The notes: generated by a model not told the origin, from the letters alone. 64,000 nt of DNA from Kingella potus (GCF_900451175.1 NZ_UGJJ01000001.1:744001-808000); one strand, 5' to 3'; positions 1-7,447 are shown, counted from the stretch's first letter. Program-made: numbers and translations.

Positions 1-480
1 CGCCGCAAAATTACGCAGCCCGCCCAAGCGTTTGCTGTCGTATTCGCTGAAATGCATCACGGGCTTGCCGAACATTTCGGCAAAATGCGTTTTTGTGGCG
101 CGGATGGTTTGCATCACGCCCTCGCGGATTGCCACGCCCGGCACGACAATCACAAACTTCTTCCAGCCGTATTGCCTGTTCAATTCAAAAACCGTACGCA
201 GATAGACATAGGTTTTGCCCGTGCCCGTTTCCATTTCCACCGAAAAATTCAGGCCGTGCGTGCCGATGTCGGTTTCAGGCTGCCCGAAAGTTTTTTGCAC
301 ATTGTTCAGATTTTCGCCGATTTGCTCATCAGACAAATCCAGCGTGTTGCCGACAAAACGCTCCGCCCCCGCACTTTCCAGGCCGAACGGCTCGCGGCGG
401 TCGGCTTGCCCTTCAAACAGGCGCAGCACGGCATTGACCGCATCGGTTTGGTAATCCAGTTGTTCGAATTTCAGTTGCAT
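1..480 (-). CDS. res: Type III restriction subunit Res, N-terminal part (runs off the left edge)
   Basis: These are the first 160 residues of the restriction subunit of a type III restriction-modification system. In this family Res is a superfamily 2 helicase-like ATPase with a C-terminal nuclease; it works in a complex with Mod and cuts unmethylated DNA. The visible part starts MQLKFEQLDYQ, has a Walker A box (METGTGKTY, residues 83-91) and is followed by the helicase-like stretch FVIVVPGVAIREG. The ATG at 478-480 is the only sensible start. The gene lies downstream of mod on the same strand, but 511 bases of repeat-rich DNA separate them, where family members usually sit close together. Whether the rest of the gene is intact cannot be seen. 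Confidence 0.9.
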   Translation of the reverse strand, partial: MQLKFEQLDYQTDAVNAVLRLFEGQADRREPFGLESAGAERFVGNTLDLSDEQIGENLNNVQKTFGQPETDIGTHGLNFSVEMETGTGKTYVYLRTVFELNRQYGWKKFVIVVPGVAIREGVMQTIRATKTHFAEMFGKPVMHFSEYDSKRLGGLRNFAA

Positions 481-565
481 GGCTTTTCCTTTTTCGGAAA
501 TGTTATCCCGCAAAGGCGGGGACAGTTTTTCAGATTTTCAGACGGCCTTTCGGCTGCTTCCCGTC

Positions 566-585
566 ATTCCCGCGCAGGCGGGAAT
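566..585. repeat. dRS3 repeat
   Basis: This is an exact match to the neisserial dRS3 pattern, ATTCCC, eight bases, GGGAAT, with the spacer GCGCAGGC. In Neisseria this 20-bp family is scattered between genes and serves as the chromosomal insertion site of filamentous Nf-type prophages. Confidence 0.85.
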
Positions 586-940
586 GACGGCAGGTGTGGC
601 GGTTTTCAGACGGCCTTTCTGTTTGCAAGGCTTTAAGCAACCCGCTGCCATTTACTCCCTCCCCTGCGTCCGCGCGGGGGAGGGTTGGGGAGGGGGTGGC
701 GTTGCGCGGCAACGCTTGCACGGCGGCCACTGCCCCCACCCTAGCCCTCCCCCGCAAGCGGGGGAGGGGATACGGCGCAAGAAAAAGCCGCCCTGCCGGA
801 ATTCTCCTAGCTCTCCTCCGCTAGCGGGGGAGAGGATACGGGGTTGGTCAAACCTGTTTGGCCTTATGTCCCAAGACGGAAAGCGGGTCGCCGGTTCAAA
901 TATTTTCAGACTGTCGGACAGCCGCTGCAACCCGGCCAAG

Positions 941-960
941 ATTCCCGCCTGCGCGGGAAT
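941..960. repeat. dRS3 repeat
   Basis: ATTCCC, spacer GCCTGCGC, GGGAAT. This is the inverse spacer of the copy at 566-585, so the two copies in the mod-res spacer face opposite ways. It lies about 30 bases from the mod stop codon. Confidence 0.85.
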
Positions 961-991
961 GACGGCGGATGTGGCGGTTTTTCAGACGGCC

Positions 992-2908
992 TCACACGCA
1001 CAAAAAGGTAATGCCCGCGTCGCGCATTTGCAGCACGGTGTTGGTTTTCAGCGCATCGTTGCCGTCAAACAGGCGGTCGAGTACCGCCACTTTGGCGGGG
1101 TTGCGCCCGATGACTTGGTCGATTAGGGCTTCGTCCAGCCGCGTACCGTCGGCCAAGCCCGTCAGCAGCGCGGTTGCGCGGCCTGTGTCTTCGTCTTGCA
1201 CCCAAAATACGCCGTTTTCCCGACGCACGGGGCAGGACAGCTTCAAGCCCAGCCGCAGCATCAGCTCATAAGCCATATCCTCCGGCCGCGCGTCGGGCTG
1301 CACGGGGTCGATATACATTTCCAGCTGTTCCATCAGGCCGTCCGCACCGCCGGCAGGCTGCCGCCACGGCTTGAAACTGCTTTGCGCCAGCTTGAACACT
1401 TTAAAGCCCGTGTCCACGCTCTGCCCGCTTTTGAGGCTACCTGAAATCTGCCCGCCCGCGCGGCGGATGCGCTCTTTGGCGATTTCGGCGATGGTGTCGA
1501 AACCTGCCTTGCGCGCTTCGGATTTTTCGTCGGTTTCTTCGGGAAGCTGGATGCAGATATAGCGGCGGTTGCCGCCGTCTTCGGCATTGAGCTGCATCAC
1601 GGCGTGGGCGGTTGTGCCGGATCCGGAGAAGAAGTCGAGGATTAAATCGTCTGAATTGCCACCGATGCTGAATAGTTTGCTTAACAATCGGATTGGTTTA
1701 GGCGTGCTGAATATCTTTTTGCCAATTAATCTGCCTGTTTCTTTTTGGGCTTCGTCATTATGGCCTGTTTCTTCAAACGACCACCAAGTTGAGGGAACGA
1801 TACCATCTTGAATTTCTGATAAAAATCTCTTTAATCTAGGTTTGTTGTAACTAAAATTTTCTCCCCAGTACAGACGGTTTTCTTTTTCTATCTGCAAATG
1901 TTTGTCGTAAGAATATCGCCAAACGGCATCTTCAGACGGCCAAACCTCTTCTCCTGTTTTAGGGTGAATAATTGGATACCACAAAGTTGGGCGTTCACTT
2001 TTGGATTTATTGCTGACGTAGTTATCAGAACTCCATACTCCACGCGGGTCATTATCTAGATTTTTATACCTTGATAATTGTTTTTCGGTTCGGGGAAGAA
2101 GATTACGCTGAAAAGAACTGCTTTTTTGATAAACCAAAATGAAATCATGCATGGCAGCAATTCCCGGGTCGTCATTTGAAACCGCATATTTTTTTTGCCA
2201 GCAGATTTGCGAAACAAAATTCTCCGCCCCAAACACTTCATCGCACAGCAGTTTCAACTGCGCTTGTTCGTTATCATCTATCGAGATAAAAATCACGCCG
2301 TCGTCGCGCAACAAAGTCCGCGCCAGATGCAGGCGCGGCAGTATCATGGAAAGCCAGTTGCTGTGGTAATGGCCGCTGTCTTTGCTGTTTTTGCGCCACG
2401 CGCCTTGGAACACGCCGTCGCGTTTCAGGTAGCCTGCGTCGTCTTTGTCGCCGACGCGGCGGGCGTATTCTTCGCGCGTTTCGGAAAATTTGTCGGGATA
2501 GACAAAGCTGTCGTTGCCGGTGTTGTAGGGCGGGTCGATGTAGATCATTTTCACGCTGCCGGCATAGGCTTTTTGCAGGATTTTCAGCGCTTCGAGGTTT
2601 TCGGCTTCGATAAAGAGGTTTTTGGTGCCGTCGAAATCCACGGATTCGTCAGGGCATGGGGACAGAGTGTTGGATGTGGGCGTTTGCAGCGTGCGGTAGG
2701 CTTCGCTTTTGCCCGCCCAGTTGAGCTGGTAGCGTTCGTTTTGATGGGCGAGGTTGTCTGCGCCGAGAATGAGCTTGAGTTTTTCCCAGTCGATTTGGTT
2801 TTCGCAAAAGGCTTCGGGGAAAATATTTTTGAGCTGTAATAATTTGTTTTCGTTGAAATTATTTTCTAGTTCGGGTATAATTTCGGTTCGGTTCGGTTCG
2901 GTTGCCAT
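992..2908 (-). CDS. mod: Type III DNA methyltransferase Mod, phase-variable (modD-like)
   Basis: This 638-residue protein is an adenine-N6 methyltransferase of the beta arrangement: the catalytic DPPY box is at residues 125-128, the target-recognition region follows, and the S-adenosylmethionine motif (DFFSGSGT) is near 425-432. With Res it forms a type III system; alone it can act as a global epigenetic regulator. A tract of four ACCGA units follows the start codon. The repeat unit is the one described for neisserial modD phasevarions, though the allele cannot be assigned by eye. The present repeat number leaves the gene in frame (ON). AAAGGAG sits eight bases before the ATG. The recognition region (about 1650-2240) is clearly more AT-rich than both ends, as expected when it is exchanged between strains. 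An Eikenella-dialect uptake sequence lies inside the gene at 1434-1445. Confidence 0.95.
   Translation of the reverse strand: MATEPNRTEIIPELENNFNENKLLQLKNIFPEAFCENQIDWEKLKLILGADNLAHQNERYQLNWAGKSEAYRTLQTPTSNTLSPCPDESVDFDGTKNLFIEAENLEALKILQKAYAGSVKMIYIDPPYNTGNDSFVYPDKFSETREEYARRVGDKDDAGYLKRDGVFQGAWRKNSKDSGHYHSNWLSMILPRLHLARTLLRDDGVIFISIDDNEQAQLKLLCDEVFGAENFVSQICWQKKYAVSNDDPGIAAMHDFILVYQKSSSFQRNLLPRTEKQLSRYKNLDNDPRGVWSSDNYVSNKSKSERPTLWYPIIHPKTGEEVWPSEDAVWRYSYDKHLQIEKENRLYWGENFSYNKPRLKRFLSEIQDGIVPSTWWSFEETGHNDEAQKETGRLIGKKIFSTPKPIRLLSKLFSIGGNSDDLILDFFSGSGTTAHAVMQLNAEDGGNRRYICIQLPEETDEKSEARKAGFDTIAEIAKERIRRAGGQISGSLKSGQSVDTGFKVFKLAQSSFKPWRQPAGGADGLMEQLEMYIDPVQPDARPEDMAYELMLRLGLKLSCPVRRENGVFWVQDEDTGRATALLTGLADGTRLDEALIDQVIGRNPAKVAVLDRLFDGNDALKTNTVLQMRDAGITFLCV
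1434..1445 (+). repeat. Eikenella-dialect DNA uptake sequence inside mod
   Basis: AGGCTACCTGAA is an exact match to the eikDUS dialect, while the resident dialect everywhere around is AGGCCGTCTGAA. It lies in the 3' third of mod. Confidence 0.8.
2883..2902 (-). repeat. Phase-variation tract, (ACCGA)4, at the mod start
   Basis: Four perfect tandem copies of ACCGA (TCGGT on the plus strand) begin six bases into the mod reading frame. Reading the sequence with three copies brings a TAA after 14 codons, and with five copies a TAG after 15 codons. Gain or loss of one unit would therefore switch the gene off completely. Confidence 0.93.
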
Positions 2909-2975
2909 AATTGCGCTCCTTTCGTCAAGACGGGTGGCAGATTCTACCGACGGACGGGACAGAGCGGAAGCCGAA

Positions 2976-3015
2976 AGGCCGTCTGAAAAAGCGTAAAGCT
3001 GTTTTCAGACGGCCT
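2976..3015. terminator. DUS inverted-pair hairpin
   Basis: AGGCCGTCTGAAAA and its reverse complement are separated by 12 bases and followed by CTTTG. It lies between divergent genes, so what it ends is unclear. Confidence 0.55.
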
Positions 3016-3348
3016 CTTTGCTTGCAAACCCGCCGCACTTTCACTCCCTCCCCTGCGCCCGCGCGGGGGAGGGAATGGGGACGGAGCAAACGCGGGCGGC
3101 AACGCTGCTGTTCCGCAGGATATGCGGCACAGCCACGCACGCGGTTTGTGCCGTGCAACGGCATGATGAGGCCGTCTGAAACCGGAAAATGCGTGCGCCG
3201 TGAGGCAGTCCCCTGCCGAAGATCTTACGCGTGCCGCAGGTTTTGGGAACGCGTGCGCCGCTTTGCGACACGCCCTGCCTTCGGGCAAAAAAACGGGTAT
3301 GTCTCTCTGCGATACGCCCGCGCGGGATTCAGCATGGGAAAACGGGGC

Positions 3349-3389
3349 AGGCCGTCTGAAAACGCCGATTCCGTTTTTTCAGACGGCCT
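3349..3389. terminator. DUS inverted-pair hairpin
   Basis: An AGGCCGTCTGAAAA arm and its complement are separated by 13 bases. It lies about 70 bases upstream of the FAH-family gene and probably insulates it from upstream transcription. Confidence 0.5.
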
Positions 3390-3457
3390 CTGCTGTTGCC
3401 GACGTGCGGCTATGGGCTTATAGTTTGCGCTTTCCGTATGATTTGAAAGGAAAAGGG

Positions 3458-4102
3458 ATGGCTTATATCTCTCTCGAAGGCCGCGAGGTGCGGGTAAACA
3501 ATATTTTCTGCATCGGCCGCAATTATGCCGCCCATGCCGCCGAGCTGGGCAATGAGAAGCCTGCCGCGCCGGTGGTGTTTTTAAAACCGAACAGCGCGCT
3601 GAATACCGCGCCGCAGGTGCGCCTGCCTGCGGGGGCGGGCAATGTGCATTACGAAACGGAGCTGGTGCTGCTGATCGGCAAAGCTGCGGCCGCGCCGGAA
3701 AATATTGCGGACGCGGTGGCCGGCTGCGCGGTGGGGCTGGATCTGACCGAGCGGGGCTGGCAGCGGCAGGCGCAGGAAAAGGGTTTGCCGTGGACGCGTG
3801 CCAAAGGCTTTCCGCAGGCGGCCTGCGTGTCGGATTTCGTTGGCGCACAGGCTCTGGCCGCCGTCCGCGAACGCGGTTTTTCCATGCGGCTGAACGGGCG
3901 GGAGCGGCAGCACGGGCGTTTGGAAAATATGATTTTCCCCTTGGAAACGCTGCTGCGCACGCTGGCGGCGGATTACGGCCTGCACGAGGGCGATTTGGTG
4001 TTTACCGGCACGCCCGAAGGGGTGGGCGCGCTGGCGGCGGGCGATGTGCTGGAGCTGGACTTGGCCGGGCTGGTATCGGCGCGGTTTGAGATTGCGGCCT
4101 GA
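3458..4102 (+). CDS. Fumarylacetoacetate hydrolase-family protein
   Basis: This 214-residue protein belongs to the FAH superfamily, whose members hydrolyse or decarboxylate 2-oxo acids such as acylpyruvates using a divalent metal. It starts MAYISLEGREV, and the family landmarks are in order: FCIGRNYAAHAAELGNE near the N-terminus, the metal-binding pair in HYETELVLLIG, GLDLTERGWQ, a KGF lysine region, and FTGTPEGVGAL near the C-terminus. The length fits the short single-domain type (YcgM-like). The ATG at 3458 is chosen because AAAGGAAAAGGG precedes it directly; the frame stays open upstream only through repeats. It stands alone, so its substrate cannot be inferred from neighbours. Confidence 0.9.
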   Translation: MAYISLEGREVRVNNIFCIGRNYAAHAAELGNEKPAAPVVFLKPNSALNTAPQVRLPAGAGNVHYETELVLLIGKAAAAPENIADAVAGCAVGLDLTERGWQRQAQEKGLPWTRAKGFPQAACVSDFVGAQALAAVRERGFSMRLNGRERQHGRLENMIFPLETLLRTLAADYGLHEGDLVFTGTPEGVGALAAGDVLELDLAGLVSARFEIAA

Positions 4103-4120
4103 ACGGCGGACGCTGCACGC

Positions 4121-4189
4121 CGCCTGCCGTCCGAAAGCAATACCGTATTGCAGATGAAAGACGCGGGGATGGTGCTTGAGGCCGTCTGA
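4121..4189 (+). pseudogene. Relict C-terminal end of a second type III mod gene
   Basis: This frame reads SNTVLQMKDAGMVLEAV and stops inside a DUS. The intact mod ends TNTVLQMRDAGITFLCV. The shared NTVLQM-DAG segment is the conserved tail of type III Mod proteins. The fragment is on the opposite strand to the intact mod, right after the FAH-family gene, and nothing upstream extends the similarity. Confidence 0.65.
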
Positions 4190-4339
4190 AAACGGTTCCG
4201 CCGTGCCAGCGTTGCCGCGCAACGCCACCCCCTCCCCGACCCTCCCCCGCGCGGGCGCGGGGGAGGGAGTAAAAGGCAGCGGGTTGCTTAAAGCCTTGCA
4301 AACAGAAAGGCCGTCTGAAAAACCGCCACACCTGCCGTC

Positions 4340-4359
4340 ATTCCCGCGCAGGCGGGAAT
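4340..4359. repeat. dRS3 repeat
   Basis: ATTCCC, spacer GCGCAGGC, GGGAAT: an exact dRS3 element inside the inverted copy of the mod-res spacer mosaic. Confidence 0.85.
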
Positions 4360-4773
4360 CTTGGCCGGGTTGCAGCGGCTGTCCGACAGTTTGAAAATAT
4401 TTGAATCGGCAATCCGCCTTCCGTCTTGGGACATCTTGGGGCATAAGGCCAAACAGGTTTGACCAACCCCGTATTCCCTCCCCCGCACGGGCTGTACACG
4501 GGCGCAGGGGGCAAAGGGCTGCGTGCAAACCGAAAGGCCGTCTGAAAACGGTTTACCAACGTCATGCAGGGTGTGGCACAGCCACGCACGCGGCTGTTGC
4601 CAGTACGCGAACACGGCCGGCTGAAACAGAAAACGCGTGCGTGGCCGCGCCGGCCTCCGCAGGTCAGCCGATGCCCTGCACGCTTCCGAACGCGGATGCG
4701 GCTTGATGCGCGGCGGCGCGCAACGCCAAAATGCGCCGCAGGCGGGGGTTTGGCCGCCGTTTCCGACTGGGTT

Positions 4774-4804
4774 TGAGGCCGTCTGAACGATTTTCAGACG
4801 GCCT
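4774..4804. terminator. DUS inverted-pair hairpin
   Basis: GAGGCCGTCTGAA and its complement are separated by four to five bases. It lies just upstream of the tsaB -10 box and probably separates the operon from upstream transcription. Confidence 0.6.
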
Positions 4805-4811
4805 CAAATGT

Positions 4812-4817
4812 TATAAT
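4812..4817 (+). promoter_or_regulatory. -10 box of the tsaB operon
   Basis: A perfect TATAAT lies 33 bases before the tsaB ATG. The -35 position falls in the DUS hairpin and has no good TTGACA match. Confidence 0.5.
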
Positions 4818-4849
4818 CCGCGCCTTTATTCCTTTTGGCGCAACCCGCT

Positions 4850-5530
4850 ATGCAGCCCGATTTCTCCCGCCCCGTCCTCGCCGTCGATACCTCCACGTCC
4901 TTTCTCTCGCTCGCGCTGCAAACCGCAGACGGGCTGTTTGTGCGCCACACGGAAGCGGGCAGCCGCCAGTCGGAGCTGGTGCTGCCGCAGATTGCCGGAT
5001 TGTTTGCCGAGGCAGGTGCGGGTGCGGCGGATTTGGCGGCGGTGGTGTACGCGCAGGGGCCGGGCGCGTTTACGGGGCTGCGTATCGGGCTGGGCGTGGC
5101 GCAGGGGCTGGCCGCGCCGTTCGGCGTGCCGCTGGTGGGCGTGCCCTGCCTTGACGCGGCGGCGTATCTGGTGCGCGGGCGCGGGGTGCTGGCGGCGGCA
5201 GACGCGCGGATGGGCGAAGTGTTTTACGCCTGGTTTGACACGGAACACCGCCGCCGCCTTTCGCCTTATTGCGTCGGACGGGCGGCGGAGATTGCCGCGC
5301 CGGCGGGTGTGGCGTTTTCAGACGGCATAGGCAATGCCTTCGCCCTGCCCGATCCGCCGCCCTTTGCCGGTTCGCCCGCGATGCCTGCGGCGGCAGACTA
5401 CCTGCGTCTGGCGCAGACGGGGGATTATCCCGCCTGCGATGCCGCCGAAGCGTCGCTGCTGTATGTGCGCGACAAAATCGCCCTCACCGCCGCCGAGCAG
5501 GCGGCACGCAAAGCGTCGGGGGCGGCATGA
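4850..5530 (+). CDS. tsaB: tRNA threonylcarbamoyladenosine biosynthesis protein TsaB
   Basis: This 226-residue ASKHA-fold protein pairs with TsaD (and TsaE) to place threonylcarbamoyl on A37 of tRNAs that read ANN codons. The N-terminal strand VLAVDTSTSFLSLAL (9-23) and the nucleotide-binding segment YAQGPGAFTGLRIGLGVAQG (67-86) are the family signature. The length is typical. The ATG at 4850 is preferred; a TTG at 4835 in the same frame would add five residues. A DUS-derived stretch (FSDG) lies in the C-terminal half. It is the first gene of a tight operon: its stop overlaps the rimI start in ATGA. Confidence 0.95.
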   Translation: MQPDFSRPVLAVDTSTSFLSLALQTADGLFVRHTEAGSRQSELVLPQIAGLFAEAGAGAADLAAVVYAQGPGAFTGLRIGLGVAQGLAAPFGVPLVGVPCLDAAAYLVRGRGVLAAADARMGEVFYAWFDTEHRRRLSPYCVGRAAEIAAPAGVAFSDGIGNAFALPDPPPFAGSPAMPAAADYLRLAQTGDYPACDAAEASLLYVRDKIALTAAEQAARKASGAA

Positions 5531-5970
5531 ACATCCGCGCCGCATCCGCCGCCGACTGCGCCCGCATGGCCGCCATCGATGCCGCGTGCAATCCCTCGCC
5601 GTGGTCGGAAGGGCAGTTTCGCGCGGCTTTGGACAACCGCTGCTGCACCGTGCTGCTGGCGGAGGAAAACCATGCCGCCGCCGCCTTTGCCGTGTGGCAG
5701 AGCGTGGCGGGCGAATCGGAGCTGCACCTGATTGCCACCGCCCCCGCCGCCCGCCGGAAGGGCTTTGCCGCCGCGCTGCTGCGCCGCTGGCTGGACGATT
5801 GCGCCGCGCAAAACGCCGAACGCCTGTTTTTGGAAGTGCGTGCGGGCAACGGAGCCGCGCAGTCGCTCTACCGCAAATACGGCTTTACGGAGACGGCGCG
5901 GCGGCCTGCCTATTATTCCCTGCCGGAGGGCGGGCGCGAAGACGCGCTGATTATGGAGAAAATATGTTGA
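5527..5970 (+). CDS. rimI: Ribosomal-protein S18 alanine N-acetyltransferase RimI
   Basis: This 147-residue GNAT-fold enzyme acetylates the N-terminal alanine of ribosomal protein S18. The acetyl-CoA loop ARRKGFAAALL is at residues 75-85, and the C-terminal NGAAQSLYRKYGF motif (108-120) is typical of RimI. It begins four bases before the tsaB stop (ATGA overlap) and its end overlaps the next gene by seven bases, so all three are surely co-translated. tsaB-rimI adjacency is common in proteobacteria. Confidence 0.95.
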   Translation: MNIRAASAADCARMAAIDAACNPSPWSEGQFRAALDNRCCTVLLAEENHAAAAFAVWQSVAGESELHLIATAPAARRKGFAAALLRRWLDDCAAQNAERLFLEVRAGNGAAQSLYRKYGFTETARRPAYYSLPEGGREDALIMEKIC

Positions 5971-6860
5971 GCAGCCGCTATCTGCACCTGCACGAAGCCT
6001 TGGAACTCGGCCCGATGTGGCTCAAACGCGGCGCACACGTCCTGCCCGCCGCACAGGAGGAGGCAAAGGCGGCGGCACAGGGGGAAAACCGCCGTGCCGC
6101 CGCGCCTTCCGCCAGACTGTCTGCCCAAGCGTCCGCCGTGCCGCCCGCTGCCGCCCACGTTTTTCAGACGGCCTCTGCCGTGCCGCCGCCGGAGTCTGCC
6201 GCTGCCGGCGGTGTGGCGGACGCTCTGCCTCCTGCCGCGCCGCGCCGCGCATCCGCCGCCGCAGCCAATGCCCGCGCCGCCACAATGGCCGCCGTCGGCA
6301 GCAGCATAGGCGGTTATTACAAAACGCAGGAACGCGCCGCGCTGCGCTACAGCCCGCAGCCACGTGCGGAGCCCGCCGCGTCTGCGCCCGCGCCGTTGTC
6401 GGCGGAGGAACACAAGGCCGCCCTTGCCGGCAGCGTGGCCCGCGCCCGCGTGATGGCGGTGAGCGTCTGCCCCGCGCCGGAAGATTTGGCGGCGGGACGG
6501 GTGTTCGGCGGCGAAGACGGCGTGCTGCTGGGCAAAATGTTTGCCGCCATCGGCCTGGCCGAAGACGAGGTGCGCCGCACAAGCTGGCTGCAAACGGTGG
6601 AGTTCAAACCTTCGGCCGCGCAGGTGGAGGCCGACGCGGCGCGGATGCAGGCGGAGTGCGGGCTTTGCGGCGCACAGGCGGTGGTGCTGCTCGGCCGTTT
6701 CGCCCAAGAGCCGCAGTTTGCCGCCGCCATCGGCCGCGCGTTTGCGGGGCTGCCCGTGTTTAAAATACCCCATCCCGCCAGCATTCTGCGGCGGCCGCAG
6801 CTTAGGGCGGAAGCGTGGGAGGAACTCAAAAGGCTGCGGGACTTTTTGCAGGCCGTCTGA
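5964..6860 (+). CDS. Uracil-DNA glycosylase superfamily protein with a long low-complexity N-terminus
   Basis: This 298-residue protein has two parts. Residues 1-150 are rich in alanine, proline and arginine and include a DUS-coded stretch (FQTAS). Residues about 160-298 look like a family-4-type uracil-DNA glycosylase domain: VCPAPED--AGRVFGGEDGVLLGKM occupies the place of the usual GEAPG...GRPF motif, and KIPHPASILRR the place of the HPS motif. The catalytic GEAPG is not conserved, so glycosylase activity is uncertain and the protein may bind DNA only. The gene overlaps rimI by seven bases and ends within a DUS (AV, stop). Confidence 0.75.
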   Translation: MLSSRYLHLHEALELGPMWLKRGAHVLPAAQEEAKAAAQGENRRAAAPSARLSAQASAVPPAAAHVFQTASAVPPPESAAAGGVADALPPAAPRRASAAAANARAATMAAVGSSIGGYYKTQERAALRYSPQPRAEPAASAPAPLSAEEHKAALAGSVARARVMAVSVCPAPEDLAAGRVFGGEDGVLLGKMFAAIGLAEDEVRRTSWLQTVEFKPSAAQVEADAARMQAECGLCGAQAVVLLGRFAQEPQFAAAIGRAFAGLPVFKIPHPASILRRPQLRAEAWEELKRLRDFLQAV

Positions 6861-7146
6861 AAAGCGGGGCGTACCCGCGACCGGCCTGCTGCGGCTGTCC
6901 GGCTTTGCAATCCGCCGTGTCCGTTGCGCTTTTGTCCCGCTGAAATCCATTTTGTCCATCTGCAACCGCGTGCGTGGCTTGCGCCGCACACCCTACACCA
7001 GCATCCGCAGAAACCCACTTTGTCCGTTTTCAGACGGCCTGTGTGGCTTTGCCGCCATTCCCGCGTATGCCCGCAACGGGCTGCGGCGGGAATTTTTTGT
7101 CTGCGGGCAATGGAAAGCACGGTGTCCGTGCAGCCGCCGGCAGCGG

Positions 7147-7447
7147 TATAGTGAAACAACACGATAATATCCATCTGCTGTCGGCAGGCGGGTAGGGTGT
7201 GCCGCCCAAGCGGGGTACGTGTTCTTTGTTTTGCAGGCATTCTGAAGCCGCGTGCGTGGCTTGCGCCGCACACCCTACACCAGCATCCGCAGAAACCCAC
7301 TTTGTCCGTTTTCAGACGGCCTGTGTGGCTTTGCCGCCCAAGCGGGGCACGCGTTCTTTGTTTTGCAGGCATTCTGCAACCGCGTGCGTGGCTTGCGCCG
7401 CACACCCTACACCAGCATCTGTTTTTTCATTTATTTGTTTCACTATA
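7147..7447. mobile_element. Candidate MITE-like element bounded by 13-bp inverted repeats
   Basis: TATAGTGAAACAA at 7147-7159 and its exact complement at 7435-7447 bound 301 bases without coding capacity. The ends resemble in layout, but not in sequence beyond TATAGTG, those of neisserial Correia elements. The inside holds the 132-base tandem repeat. Confidence 0.35.
7201..7419. repeat. Tandem repeat, 132-base period
   Basis: The block that starts GCCGCCCAAGCGGGG at 7201 starts again at 7333 and runs to about 7419, where the second copy breaks off. Differences between copies are few. Confidence 0.8.

Larger units (their letters stand above)
481..991. repeat. Repeat-mosaic spacer between mod and res
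   Basis: There is no convincing gene here. The stretch holds DUS copies (about 535-546, 603-614, 980-991), two dRS3 elements, and three GC-rich palindromes built on CCCTCCCC / GGGGAGGG (about 655-690, 741-765, 815-832). Much of it recurs in inverted orientation at about 4209-4478: 607-714 matches 4209-4318 and 840-965 matches 4336-4474, each with scattered differences. The reading frames across it are products of the repeats. Confidence 0.8.
2909..3457. repeat. Intergenic region with DUS hairpins and palindromes
   Basis: No gene is visible. From left to right it holds the mod leader, a DUS inverted pair (2976-3015), a CCCTCCCC / GGGGAGGG palindrome (about 3043-3072), degenerate members of the CGCACGCG palindrome family (about 3119-3150), and a second DUS inverted pair (3349-3389). 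The last about 70 bases are the leader of the next gene. Confidence 0.7.
4103..4849. repeat. Intergenic region: mod relict, inverted repeat mosaic, tsaB leader
   Basis: It opens with a short remnant of a mod 3' end (about 4121-4189). Then comes an inverted copy (about 4209-4478) of blocks found in the mod-res spacer, including one dRS3 element and the CCCTCCCC / GGGGAGGG palindromes. A CGCACGCG-family palindrome follows at about 4566-4592. The region closes with a DUS hairpin (4774-4804) and the tsaB -10 box. Confidence 0.75.

Noticed and set aside
479..1126. Open frame of 215 codons over the mod-res spacer
   Set aside because: It is made of DUS, dRS3 and palindromes read through in frame.
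6960..7419. Repeated units as a possible CRISPR array
   Set aside because: Units are about 97-132 bases, irregularly spaced, and contain DUS and palindromes; there are no short spacers or cas genes.
7147..7447. Correia (NEMIS) element
   Set aside because: The ends are TATAGTGAAACAA, not the Correia end sequence; listed instead as a separate candidate.
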